From Lacrimispora indolis DSM 755 (GTDB taxonomy: Bacteria; Bacillota; Clostridia; Lachnospirales; Lachnospiraceae): a stretch of DNA of 64,000 nt. Every line of letters begins with the position of its first letter. The stretch's first letter is position 1. Shown in pieces: positions 1 through 9,964 of this stretch. The DNA lies in NCBI RefSeq assembly GCF_000526995.1, contig NZ_AZUI01000001.1, positions 3,080,001 through 3,144,000 on the forward strand, written 5' to 3'. Both the position numbers and the translations under genes were made by a program. Below the pieces are notes generated by a model. The model saw only the letters and a program-made list of their open reading frames with translations, ran no database searches and was not told the origin of the DNA.

Positions 1-2638
<2,638 letters not shown>

Positions 2639-2694
2639 GGTTGGTTTAGGTAAGAGGAAAGAACGGATGAAGATAGATATGTAACAATGTGTGG

Positions 2695-2717
2695 TTTTGA
2701 GGGTATATGCCTCAAAA
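2695..2717 (+). other. Stem-loop between 23S rRNA and tRNA-Gly
   Basis: TTTTGAGG at 2695-2702 pairs perfectly with CCTCAAAA at 2710-2717 around a 7-nt loop. It is not followed by a T-tract, so it looks like a processing or spacer hairpin rather than a terminator. No 5S rRNA is seen in the 2640-2739 spacer. Confidence 0.5.
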
Positions 2718-2739
2718 GAGAAAAGTTAAAAAGAGATAA

Positions 2740-2812
2740 GCGCGAGTGGCTCAGTTGGTGGAGTACGACCTTGCCAAGGTCGGGGTCGCGGGTTCGAGTC
2801 CCGTCTCGCGCT
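2740..2812 (+). tRNA. tRNA-Gly (anticodon GCC)
   Basis: Acceptor strands GCGCGAG and CTCGCGC, anticodon stem CGACC/GGTCG with loop TTGCCAA (anticodon GCC at 2773-2775), and T-loop TTCGAGT are all present. CCA is not encoded. The gene is followed by a short T-tract (2812-2818), so it probably ends the rRNA transcript. A ~65-nt repeat begins 14 nt downstream, so this tRNA marks the left edge of an AT-rich island. Confidence 0.97.
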
Positions 2813-2825
2813 TTTTTTATTTGTA

Positions 2826-2892
2826 GCGGAAACCTAGGATTTATCAGGATTTCCGCTATTTTTGCGTGTTTTCAGGCTGTAGACAGCTTAGG
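2826..2892 (+). repeat. Island-flanking repeat, copy 1
   Basis: This segment aligns with 8044-8107. Both begin GCGGAAACCT, contain ATTTAT followed by an AGGA-TTTC-GCT block, and share the identical 15-mer TTTCAGGCTGTAGAC (here 2870-2884). The first half is itself an inverted repeat (AGCGGAAA ... TTTCCGCT) with a short T-run, like a terminator. The two copies bracket about 5.2 kb of AT-rich DNA next to tRNA-Gly. Confidence 0.6.
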
Positions 2893-2961
2893 TACATTAT
2901 TAGCGTTTTGATTGCTAGAAAAGGTTTTTCTTACCGTATATCTGGACTTCTTGGAGAGCCC

Positions 2962-3165
2962 CTAACGTTCTGCATACTTTTCCAAAACATAGGCGATCTG
3001 CCTTGATGTAATCCGGTTATCATTTCTCATAAAATTAAAATTGCTTTGGCAGTCAATCTTTTTCAGAATATCAATTGCCTTTCGTACTAGGGCAACGAAT
3101 CAATCCCGGTTTGTTTTGGTAAACTCCACGACCTCATTGAAATTGTAAAGAGTTATCTTTTTCTT
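2962..3165 (-). pseudogene. Degenerate reading frame, unknown product
   Basis: On the minus strand a protein-like frame runs from a stop at 3166-3168 through an in-frame TGA (3100-3102) to a TAG at 2962-2964. The last 46 codons read like a normal soluble C-terminus, with the ending RQIAYVLEKYAER. No start codon or ribosome site fits. I infer a decayed 3' fragment of a gene in the island. The family is not recognised, and a chance frame cannot be excluded. Confidence 0.3.
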
Positions 3166-3307
3166 TTACAGTTTGTTTTTTTGTGCAAATTATCAATAGA
3201 TTCATATAACAGTATGGATATTCAAATATTAGTGTGATAAAATAATTTTATTATTTGATTTGAAATCTAATTATAGCAATATTATAAAGTTTAAAGGGGT
3301 GAATTTC

Positions 3308-3970
3308 ATGGAAATAGATCACATTTATATATGTACAGAAAAGAATGCCCCTGCAGGAGATTTATTAGTAGAGTTCGGATTATTGGAAGGTTCATCAAAT
3401 ACACATCCAGGGCAAGGAACAGCTAATAGAAGATTTTATTTTCACAATTTAATGTTAGAACTTCTATGGGTAGAGGATAGTGAAGAAGTGCAGAATGAAC
3501 GCACCAAACCAATGAGGCTCTTTGAACGTTGTGAGTTAGAAGAAAATGTAAATTCACCATTTGGCATGGCATTTCGACCTACTACTGATAAAAATGAAAT
3601 ATTACCATTTCAAGTATGGAATTACCATCCAATATATCTGCCAGATTTTCTGAAAATTCAGGTAGCTGATAACACACCATTGAGTGAACCAATGTATTTT
3701 TATCTTTCTTTTGCTAAGAGGCAGGATAGTGTTTCTGATGAAAAGAAAGAACCGATGGAACATAATGTACCTTTAAGAGAAATAACATCAATAAAAATAT
3801 TTGTAAATCAAGATATTGCATTATCGAGTACAGCTGATGTTCTTAATAAAATTCAGAACATTGCAGTTATTAAGAGTCAGGAACATCTCCTTGAGCTAGA
3901 GTTTGATAATGGACAGTCAAATCAATTAAGAGATTTTAGACCTGGTTTGCCATTGATTTTTAGGTGGTAA
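3308..3970 (+). CDS. Glyoxalase-like (VOC superfamily) protein
   Basis: 220 residues. The start ATG at 3308 is chosen because AAAGGGGTG (3293-3301) lies at proper distance; an in-frame ATG 48 nt upstream has no such site. The N-terminus MEIDHIYICTEKN with an early His, followed by NRRFYFHNLMLELLW, matches the opening beta-alpha-beta unit of the glyoxalase_3-like VOC fold. Substrate is unknown. No signal peptide or membrane segment is seen. The gene is AT-rich, unlike the chromosomal genes further right, which fits the island. A nested hairpin at 3996-4086 probably terminates it. Confidence 0.75.
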   Translation: MEIDHIYICTEKNAPAGDLLVEFGLLEGSSNTHPGQGTANRRFYFHNLMLELLWVEDSEEVQNERTKPMRLFERCELEENVNSPFGMAFRPTTDKNEILPFQVWNYHPIYLPDFLKIQVADNTPLSEPMYFYLSFAKRQDSVSDEKKEPMEHNVPLREITSIKIFVNQDIALSSTADVLNKIQNIAVIKSQEHLLELEFDNGQSNQLRDFRPGLPLIFRW

Positions 3971-3995
3971 TAAACTTCCCATTATGAATAGATAG

Positions 3996-4086
3996 TTATC
4001 CGAAGTAATGCACCAAAAAAGCAGATACCGTTAACTTTGATATCTGCTTTTAATTGTGCCAGTAACTGGTGCATTACTTTGGATAA
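3996..4086. repeat. Nested double inverted repeat (terminator or element end)
   Basis: Outer arms 3996-4015 and 4067-4086 are 20 nt long with a single G-T type mismatch. Inside them AAAAGCAGATA (4017-4027) pairs perfectly with TATCTGCTTTT (4041-4051). The inner stem ends in T's and could terminate the VOC gene. The long outer arms are unusual for a terminator and may mark an end of the neighbouring IS91-type unit. Confidence 0.65.
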
Positions 4087-4293
4087 TTGTATAGCACGAA
4101 ACTGCGGTTGCCAGTAACCTATGGGGATTGAATAGGAAACTTTGCCCTTAAAGTAAATATTTAAATGGAAGTAAAACAGAAATGATAAAAGTTTGCTTTG
4201 TAATCACAGAATTATAAGGTAAAATAAGCATAGTTCCCCCTTTCCCCCATTATTATATAACCGGGGATAACTGAATCATTAAATTGAAACATG

Positions 4294-5427
4294 TCAGGTT
4301 GGGTTATAAGCATATCGGTTAAGCTTTGCACTGTTGCAACAAGGGCAAAGAAAAGCTTTTTTGCCAATCAGTTTTTCAATGAGTTCAGTGGTGGACAAAA
4401 CAGTTTTTTCTGTGATCGGTGTATTGGTTAAAGTCTTACAAATTTTCAACTTTTTTGTTTTATTACGATTACCAAGAATTCCAAAATGACGGATTTTCAT
4501 GAAACCGCTAGGTAATACATGCAAAAGGAATCTTCGTATGAATTCTTCGGCAGGAATGGTCATGATTTTCCAATTGTTTTTGTCTTTGTAGTCACGCCAT
4601 TTGAAAGATACATTACCATCCTTAGAATCTAGAATACGGTTATTCGAGATTGCAACGCGATGAGTGTACCGGCCTAAGTATTCAACAACAGTTGCAGCTG
4701 TTTTGAAAGGCGGCTTGCAGTAGACCACCCATTCCTGGTTGTAAATAGGAGTCAAGAAATTCTCGAATTCTGGCAGGAATTCCAGATGCTTGATTTGACC
4801 GTGAAATACCAATGCACTATCATAGAAAGCTTGTTTTAATAAAGATAGAAACTTTCCACGAAATTTTCTTGATACTATTTTGACTGGTAGAAAGAACTTT
4901 TTCTTTGATGGAATCCATTGCATGAGTTTATTGATTCCCCCGCCAGGAACAATACAATGAATATGAGGATGAAACATCAAATTTTGTCCCCAGGTGTGTA
5001 GGATTCCAGTAAATCCGGTTTGTGCTCCAAGATATTTTTTATCTGAAGATAATTCAGCCAGAGTTTCTGAAACTGCTTTGAATAGGATGTTGTAACAAAC
5101 TTTTCTATTTTGCAGAATAACATGATGAAGTGTGTGTGGGAGAGTCATGACTACATGAAAGTACCCAATATTTAATAGATTATATTTCTGATGATCAATC
5201 CATTTTTCTTTAGTCAAGGTTTGGCATTTGGGGCAATGGCGGTTCTTGCATGAATTGTACGATATTTGTTGATGACCGCAATCGTCGCACACAGTGACAT
5301 GTCCGCCCAAACAGGAAGTACGGCATTTCGTTAAGGCATGCATGACCTTCTGTTGTGTGTAAGAAATGGAATGATTCTGGCAGTAATCCTTTCCGTGCTT
5401 GATTAGGATATCTTGAATTTCTGGCAT
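4294..5427 (-). CDS. IS91-type HUH (Y2) transposase
   Basis: 377 residues, the usual size for IS91/IS801-group rolling-circle transposases. An N-terminal zinc-binding region has Cys47, Cys50, Cys60, His64, Cys65 and Cys68. The HUH metal-binding motif is HPHIH at 153-157, and the paired catalytic tyrosines are YLGRY at 250-254. A second CPCC cluster lies near the C-terminus. Its ATG directly follows the TAA of the upstream recombinase gene, and GGAGGT lies inside that gene's end, so the two are translationally coupled. All key residues are intact, so the enzyme may be active. Element ends were not identified with confidence. Confidence 0.92.
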   Translation of the reverse strand: MPEIQDILIKHGKDYCQNHSISYTQQKVMHALTKCRTSCLGGHVTVCDDCGHQQISYNSCKNRHCPKCQTLTKEKWIDHQKYNLLNIGYFHVVMTLPHTLHHVILQNRKVCYNILFKAVSETLAELSSDKKYLGAQTGFTGILHTWGQNLMFHPHIHCIVPGGGINKLMQWIPSKKKFFLPVKIVSRKFRGKFLSLLKQAFYDSALVFHGQIKHLEFLPEFENFLTPIYNQEWVVYCKPPFKTAATVVEYLGRYTHRVAISNNRILDSKDGNVSFKWRDYKDKNNWKIMTIPAEEFIRRFLLHVLPSGFMKIRHFGILGNRNKTKKLKICKTLTNTPITEKTVLSTTELIEKLIGKKAFLCPCCNSAKLNRYAYNPT

Positions 5428-6288
5428 TTATTGAACCTCCGATTTTAGAAACAGGGTATCAAGAGGACTGGTAAGGTTTTCTTCAAAGTTACTTAGGTGT
5501 AGATAACGGGCAGTGGACTTGATATTGGTGTGTCCGAGTAGATTTTTTATCTGGCAGAGGTCTGTTCCATTTTCAAGAAGATGCGTGGCAAAACAATGCC
5601 GTAATGTGTGAATCGTTGCGGGTTTATGGACTCCTGATTGACGGAGAGCTTTTCTAAAAATATCTCCAGCGGCTCTGGTTGTCATTTTGTTTTTAGAACG
5701 ATTAAGGAAAAGATAATGGTCAGAATGTTTCGGCTTATAGGCATACCAATACTGTGTAAGAATATCTAGATTTGTCTTTGAAAGAAGAGTAAAACGATCC
5801 CTTTTTCCTTTTCCCTGACGAATTAGAATACGCATAGAGGAAGCATAAATATCACTTGTTTTTAGATTGATAATTTCAGAAACACGGAGTCCAGCACCAT
5901 AGATTGTCATCAGCATAGTTTTATCCCGGAGAGAATCCGCTGCATCTAAGATCCTTTGAACTTCCTGCATGGTAAGTACGGTGGGATAAGTATAAACATG
6001 CTTGTGATGTGGGATATCATAGAAATTGAGATGACGATGGAGTATGGCACCAAAGAGAAAGCGTAGGGCACTGTTATATCCATTTACGCTAGCTGCGGAA
6101 AGCTTTTTAACATTCAATAAATAGATTAGAAATGCACGTATGTCTTGTTCCGTAAGTTCTTCTAGTGGGCGATCGGCATAGAGCATGAATGATTTAGCCC
6201 GAATTATATATTCTTCTTGTGTATGGGGGCTAAATCCGCGGAGATAAATTTCTTCCTCAAGTTTTTGTAGAATTTCTTCATTTGTCAT
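5428..6288 (-). CDS. Tyrosine recombinase / integrase (XerC-D-like)
   Basis: 286 residues. An N-terminal SAM-like core-binding domain (about 1-95) precedes the catalytic domain with Arg135, His227-x-x-Arg230, His253 and the nucleophile Tyr262 in order, all present. ATG at 6288 is preceded by AAAGGAGGTC. The gene abuts the HUH transposase gene with no spacer. IS91-group elements with an accompanying phage-type integrase gene are known, so I read the pair as one transposable unit rather than a prophage remnant. Confidence 0.92.
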   Translation of the reverse strand: MTNEEILQKLEEEIYLRGFSPHTQEEYIIRAKSFMLYADRPLEELTEQDIRAFLIYLLNVKKLSAASVNGYNSALRFLFGAILHRHLNFYDIPHHKHVYTYPTVLTMQEVQRILDAADSLRDKTMLMTIYGAGLRVSEIINLKTSDIYASSMRILIRQGKGKRDRFTLLSKTNLDILTQYWYAYKPKHSDHYLFLNRSKNKMTTRAAGDIFRKALRQSGVHKPATIHTLRHCFATHLLENGTDLCQIKNLLGHTNIKSTARYLHLSNFEENLTSPLDTLFLKSEVQ

Positions 6289-6398
6289 TATAAATGACCT
6301 CCTTTAAAATAGTTTAAGATTATATTTTAAAGGTTTACCGTGTGTAAATAAAGTGATAAAATGTAAAAAAGGAAAGAATTACCTAAAGCAAGAGAACC

Positions 6399-6412
6399 AC
6401 TGCGCTAGCAGT
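6399..6412. repeat. Small hairpin upstream of the recombinase/transposase pair
   Basis: ACTGC-GCTA-GCAGT is a perfect 5-bp stem with a 4-nt loop, located in the 200-nt gap between the recombinase start and the HAD gene. Rolling-circle elements often carry small terminal hairpins, so this is a candidate for the second end of the IS91-type unit; the evidence is weak. Confidence 0.3.
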
Positions 6413-6488
6413 TTAGTGCTATATTTATTTAGCAAATAGAATACAAGAGAAGAAAAGGATACATAGGTATCTGCAGGAAGGAAAAACA

Positions 6489-7163
6489 ATGATACGAGCA
6501 GTAGTTTTTGACATGTTTGAAACGTTAATTACGCACTATAATAGTCCTCAATATTTTGGAGTACAGATGGCAGAGGATGCAGGAATTCCAGAAGATAAAT
6601 TTCAGGCACTTTGGCGTCCGACTGAACTGGAACGTACTATAGGGAAGTTAACACTGGAGGAAGTATTGGAAATAATTCTTAGAGAGAATCATTGTTACTC
6701 CGAATCACTTTTAAAGAAAATTGTAGAAAAACGGATAGCGGCAAAAGAAGAGTGTTTCAGGCATTTACATTCTGAAATTATTCCAATGCTTTCAACATTG
6801 AAAAAAGAGGGGCTTCTCATTGGACTAATAAGTAACTGCTTTTCTGAGGAAGCTTACGTAATCCGAAGAAGCAAACTATTTCCATATTTTGAAGCTGTTT
6901 ATCTTTCCTATGAACAAAAGATTCAAAAGCCAGAAGAGGAGATTTTTAAAAGATGTATGGATAGTTTATCTGTGAAGGCAGAGCAATGTATATATGTTGG
7001 AGATGGAGGCAGCAATGAGCTGGAAACTGCTAGAAAGCTTGGGATGAAGGCGGTCCAAGCAGCTTGGTATTTAAAAGAAGGAACAACACAGCCTTCAAAA
7101 CGAAAGCATGACTTCATACAGATGGAAAAACCGCTGGATGTGTTGAATTACGTGGATATGTAG
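6489..7163 (+). CDS. HAD-superfamily hydrolase
   Basis: 224 residues. Motif I is FDMFETL with the nucleophile Asp at residue 9; the position of the second Asp of the phosphatase DxD motif is Phe, as in the haloacid-dehalogenase branch. Motif II is LISN, motif III Lys lies in QKIQKPEEEIF, and motif IV is YVGDGGSNEL. The order and spacing fit subfamily IA. The substrate cannot be named; loss of the second Asp argues against a classic phosphatase. AT-rich, within the island, start ATG after AGGAAGG. Confidence 0.85.
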   Translation: MIRAVVFDMFETLITHYNSPQYFGVQMAEDAGIPEDKFQALWRPTELERTIGKLTLEEVLEIILRENHCYSESLLKKIVEKRIAAKEECFRHLHSEIIPMLSTLKKEGLLIGLISNCFSEEAYVIRRSKLFPYFEAVYLSYEQKIQKPEEEIFKRCMDSLSVKAEQCIYVGDGGSNELETARKLGMKAVQAAWYLKEGTTQPSKRKHDFIQMEKPLDVLNYVDM

Positions 7164-7255
7164 GTTAGCAAACGGACTGCACATTATATTTATAAAAGGT
7201 TATTAAAAATGTAAAAAAATAAAACTGATGAATAAAAACTTATGGTGATAAAAAT

Positions 7256-7675
7256 ATGATAATTATTAGATATGTGCAGGAAGAAGATAAGGATTTCTGG
7301 TTTAAATTAGATAAGCACTTACCTCAAAGTGAATTTGAAAAGAAAATCAGAGATAAAATGGGATATGTACTGTTAGAGAATAATATCCCTACTGGTTTAT
7401 TAAGGTATAATCTGTTTTGGGACAATATCCCTTTTTGTACAATGCTTTATATTCAACGAGAGTATCAGCATAAGGGATATGGCAGTAAACTTGTGAAATT
7501 TTGGGAAGAAAATATGAAGGCAGCAGGATATGAATTAATTATGACTTCAACTCAAGTAGATGAAGATGCACAGCATTTCTATAGAAAAATAGGGTATCAT
7601 GATTCAGGAGGATTGATTATTGATGTCCCCAATTTTAAACAGCCTATGGAAATATTTTTCGTAAAGGTAATTTAA
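7256..7675 (+). CDS. GNAT-family N-acetyltransferase
   Basis: 139 residues, typical GNAT length. The acetyl-CoA-binding motif A is seen as YIQREYQHKGYGSKLV (Q-x-x-G-x-G), followed by the alpha-3 helix and a late YRKIGYHDSGG segment typical of motif B. Substrate unknown. It lies alone in the AT-rich island, 92 nt after the HAD gene, with a weak ribosome site (GGTGAT). It could modify a small molecule or a protein terminus; resistance function cannot be inferred. Confidence 0.85.
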   Translation: MIIIRYVQEEDKDFWFKLDKHLPQSEFEKKIRDKMGYVLLENNIPTGLLRYNLFWDNIPFCTMLYIQREYQHKGYGSKLVKFWEENMKAAGYELIMTSTQVDEDAQHFYRKIGYHDSGGLIIDVPNFKQPMEIFFVKVI

Positions 7676-7735
7676 TAAACTTCAACATGTAAAACAATTT
7701 ATTATAAACTAACTGATGCTAAAATGAGGAGAAAA

Positions 7736-7927
7736 ATGAACGGACAAAATAGAGCTGATGTTAAAATAGGTGCAACAGTAAAAATTGTATTGAAATCTGA
7801 CCAAAGAACCGGAAAACTAACAGAGGGAATCGTTGGAAAAATACTAACGAACAGTAGCTTTCACCCTCATGGTATCAAAGTAATGTTAACGAATGGACAA
7901 GTGGGTAGAGTCCAGGAAATATTATGA
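7736..7927 (+). CDS. ywbE: YwbE family protein
   Basis: 63 residues. ATG at 7736 is selected because GAGGAG (7726-7731) precedes it closely; the frame could be opened 12 nt earlier without a site. The sequence MNGQNRADVKIGATV, then DQRTGKLTEGIVG, HPHGIKV and GQVGRVQEIL is the YwbE (DUF2196) signature, a small KOW-like fold of unknown role widespread in Firmicutes. Near-complete match in length to remembered relatives. Confidence 0.93.
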   Translation: MNGQNRADVKIGATVKIVLKSDQRTGKLTEGIVGKILTNSSFHPHGIKVMLTNGQVGRVQEIL

Positions 7928-8043
7928 TTTAAGGCCCATTATGTTTATTTAAGGAATATTATATTAACAAGGAAAAGGTGACTTGTTCAAGTGTTTCCGT
8001 TTTTTAGAATGACTAGAATTTTTTTAAGGGTAGCGATGTTCCT

Positions 8044-8107
8044 GCGGAAACCTTAATTTATAAGGACTTTCGCTTTTTTTGTCTTTCAGGCTGTAGACCG
8101 CTGAAGA
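8044..8107 (+). repeat. Island-flanking repeat, copy 2
   Basis: Second copy of the repeat at 2826-2892, with the shared 15-mer TTTCAGGCTGTAGAC at 8084-8098. It follows YwbE, and its inverted first half followed by T's could end the upstream transcript. Its presence at the far edge of the AT-rich block suggests either a duplicated attachment/terminator sequence or a dispersed repeat. Confidence 0.6.
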
Positions 8108-8147
8108 CAGGAAGTAGTTACAAAGATTTTAAAATAAATACATTTAC

Positions 8148-8175
8148 TTGTAATATTTTAAGGATTAGGTATAAT
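8148..8175 (+). promoter_or_regulatory. Promoter for a small RNA converging on the toxin gene
   Basis: TTGTAA (8148-8153) and TATAAT (8170-8175) are separated by 16 nt, close to the sigma-A consensus. There is no plausible reading frame downstream before the terminator at 8225-8265. Confidence 0.6.
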
Positions 8176-8181
8176 ATAATA

Positions 8182-8265
8182 AAGAAAGGCAATCGCCACA
8201 GGGTGGTTGGCTAATTAGTAAAGCAAAGACCTTCCCGACTGGCCAAAGTACAGGGAAGGTCTTTT
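8182..8265 (+). ncRNA. Putative antitoxin RNA of a type I toxin-antitoxin pair
   Basis: A roughly 80-85 nt transcript is predicted between the promoter at 8148-8175 and the strong terminator at 8225-8265. It converges on the minus-strand holin-like toxin gene and is complementary to the 3' end of the toxin mRNA through the shared terminator. Its 5' part carries GGCAATCG...AGGGTGGT-GGC, which recurs in the toxin mRNA leader in the same sense. Inference from layout; no transcript evidence. Confidence 0.5.
8225..8264. terminator. Bidirectional terminator shared by toxin mRNA and antitoxin RNA
   Basis: AAAGACCTTCCC (8225-8236) pairs perfectly with GGGAAGGTCTTT (8253-8264) around a 16-nt loop. 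T's follow on the plus strand, and a T-rich tail follows on the minus strand. The layout matches the convergent fst/par-type toxin loci. Confidence 0.8.
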
Positions 8266-8269
8266 GCAT

Positions 8270-8356
8270 TTAGCGACATGTCATAATGACGAATGTCAGC
8301 AGTGCTAGAAGGAACATACCAAAAGACATTATGTCCTTAAAGTCAAAATTCTTCAT
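8270..8356 (-). CDS. Putative holin-like toxin (type I TA)
   Basis: 28 residues, too short for ordinary gene calling. ATG at 8356-8354 is preceded by GGAGGTG at good spacing and the frame ends TAA at 8272-8270. The peptide starts MKNFDFKDIMSFGMF and continues with a hydrophobic stretch LLALLTFVIM, the hallmark of Hol-Tox peptides (single membrane helix). Overexpressed members damage membranes and are silenced by antisense RNA. The convergent RNA and shared terminator support this reading. Confidence 0.8.
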   Translation of the reverse strand: MKNFDFKDIMSFGMFLLALLTFVIMTCR

Positions 8357-8379
8357 GAGCAACACCTCCATTCTATGTA

Positions 8380-8450
8380 GAATCGAGGCCTACCACCCTA
8401 TACACGATTGCCAGCAGTTTGTACCTGCCAGTATAATTATATGTTCCAGC
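8380..8450 (-). promoter_or_regulatory. Leader and candidate promoter of the holin-like toxin
   Basis: On the minus strand TTTACA and TATACT, 16 nt apart, lie just upstream of a leader containing GGCAATCG...AGGGTGGT-GGC. The antitoxin RNA carries almost the same sequence in the same sense, so the locus has inverted repeats at its two outer ends (about 8188-8210 and 8390-8412). Such shared leaders could compete for one binding partner or fold similarly. Confidence 0.45.
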
Positions 8451-8505
8451 TTGTAAATATACTAATAAAAAATGAAAATATCTGAAAAATCCCTCCTTAA
8501 CAAAG

Positions 8506-8670
8506 TCATTGTCTGAGAGGGATTCTTAGTTTATAAATAAAATTTTCTGAAAATGATGCTAAAAGCTCTGATAGTCCTTTGCTTTGCCTTACCTGGCTTT
8601 TCTTAAAAAATTTTTGATATGTGAATGTTGCGGAAACAGACAGAACAACGGCAATAAACTCAGCTGCCAT
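8506..8670 (-). CDS. Small hypothetical membrane-anchored peptide
   Basis: 54 residues. ATG at 8670 is preceded by AAGGTGAG at 4-nt spacing, a convincing ribosome site. The peptide opens with a short hydrophobic stretch (MAAEFIAVVLSVSATF) and continues as a basic, Ser/Lys-rich tail. An inverted repeat overlapping its 3' end (8488-8495 with 8517-8524, then T-rich on the minus strand) could terminate it. It lies 150 nt upstream of the toxin gene in the same orientation. No family recognised; it might be another toxin-like peptide or a chance frame. Confidence 0.4.
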   Translation of the reverse strand: MAAEFIAVVLSVSATFTYQKFFKKSQVRQSKGLSELLASFSENFIYKLRIPLRQ

Positions 8671-8949
8671 ACTCACCTTGTATTTATATTTAGTCCTTTT
8701 ATGCTTTATATGTTATAAAGTATTATGGATGCTATAATTAAGGTCTGCTAATAATTTGATTTATGTAAACAATTCGTTTTTCTGAGAATAATTACTTGAT
8801 TTGTTTCGCAGTTACTTTTTTTAACGTGTGAAGAGTATAATTTCAAAATAAGTAATTATATTGTCAAAATATGTTGTATAATCTTTCCATTGATGATAAT
8901 ATATGGTTATATTTACACCTGAATAAAAAAATACCAGGAGGATTTGAAA

Positions 8950-9714
8950 ATGAGTATGAAAAGTAAGAATGTTGCGGCGTTGATTACAATGGCTGCCCTG
9001 TTTGTGTCTGCTTTACCAATGACAGCGTTAGCGAATGAAGTTTCGCCTCATCTGTTTTATGGCACAGAAAGGACATACGGTGAGGATACCACAAGGCATG
9101 AGGATTTAATTCTGAGCGAGTTTGGCGAGGAGCTTACGGGGAGATGTGCGGTATTGCCAAAAAATGATACTTTTAGCATTGAAAAAGAAGGCTCCGATCT
9201 TGATCCGTCTCATGAATTGGTTTTAAGCCTGTATTGCCCCAGCACCTCTGATTCGAATGGTCAGACACGCCTGTTTTGGGAAGAGGGAATGTTAGCAAAG
9301 ACAGAAAGGCTGGAGCTTGGTAAGGAGTATAGTTTATATAATGATGAAGTAAAGGCAATGATAGCTGATCTTCAAGGCACCTCTCATGTAAATGATCCCT
9401 TTATTGTTATATATGTAACTGACATTGATATTAACTATTCCTGGAGATGGATTGCTCATTTAACAGATAACTGGTCAGCGCCAAATGCTGGAAGTGGGTC
9501 TGTTGCTCAAAGCGGAGCAGTCACTCAGAAATGGGCAAGCGATGGAAATGGTTGGTGGATCCAAAATTCAGATGGTACCTATCTAAAGGATACCTGGTAT
9601 CAATCTCCGGAAAGCGGCTTATGGTATTATATGGGATCAGATGGATATATGCTTGTTAATACCACAACACCGGACGGTTCCTATGTTAACCAGTCAGGCG
9701 TATGGGTCCAATAA
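8950..9714 (+). CDS. Secreted protein with C-terminal cell-wall-binding repeats
   Basis: 254 residues. ATG at 8950 follows AGGAGG (8936-8941). A signal peptide is clear: Lys-rich N-terminus, hydrophobic core AALITMAALFVSAL, then cleavage near ALA-NEV. Residues about 30-185 are a domain I do not recognise. The last ~60 residues contain GNGWWIQNSDGTYLKDTWYQ and WYYMGSDGYMLVNTTT, typical choline/glucan-binding-type wall repeats of Lachnospiraceae surface proteins. Likely exported and held on the cell wall; function unknown. Confidence 0.8.
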   Translation: MSMKSKNVAALITMAALFVSALPMTALANEVSPHLFYGTERTYGEDTTRHEDLILSEFGEELTGRCAVLPKNDTFSIEKEGSDLDPSHELVLSLYCPSTSDSNGQTRLFWEEGMLAKTERLELGKEYSLYNDEVKAMIADLQGTSHVNDPFIVIYVTDIDINYSWRWIAHLTDNWSAPNAGSGSVAQSGAVTQKWASDGNGWWIQNSDGTYLKDTWYQSPESGLWYYMGSDGYMLVNTTTPDGSYVNQSGVWVQ

Positions 9715-9874
9715 TTCCCGGTCGGATATTATTAGACCTATAGGGGATTCAATAATATAGAAAAGAATAAAATCAGTGAATAAGAGGTTGGTAGAGAATT
9801 ACGTCTGCCAGCCTCTTAAATGTATTTGGCGAGCAGAGATCAGGGGGCGTTGCCCTGGCACCCCATAAAATTCA

Positions 9875-9937
9875 TTGACAATTCAAGAAATCACGATATA
9901 ATAGTTGTGTGTGCAATTGTTGTAAATGCAATAATTG
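9875..9937 (+). promoter_or_regulatory. Consensus promoter with palindromic operator upstream of the ABC exporter
   Basis: TTGACA (9875-9880), 16-nt spacer, TATAAT (9897-9902). Immediately downstream at 9914-9937 lies an imperfect 24-bp palindrome, CAATTGTTG...CAATAATTG, covering the expected transcript start. A MarR-family regulator is encoded at the end of the same gene group, and this palindrome is its natural candidate site; repression by steric block is inferred. Confidence 0.7.
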
Positions 9938-9964
9938 AAACAACAACTAATACGGGAGCCTGAT

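Noticed and set aside
2640..2740. Possible 5S rRNA after 23S
   Set aside because: The spacer is only 100 nt, has no 5S core elements and contains a simple hairpin instead.
5428..6288. Prophage integrase
   Set aside because: No phage structural or replication genes nearby, and it is fused in layout to an IS91-type transposase gene.
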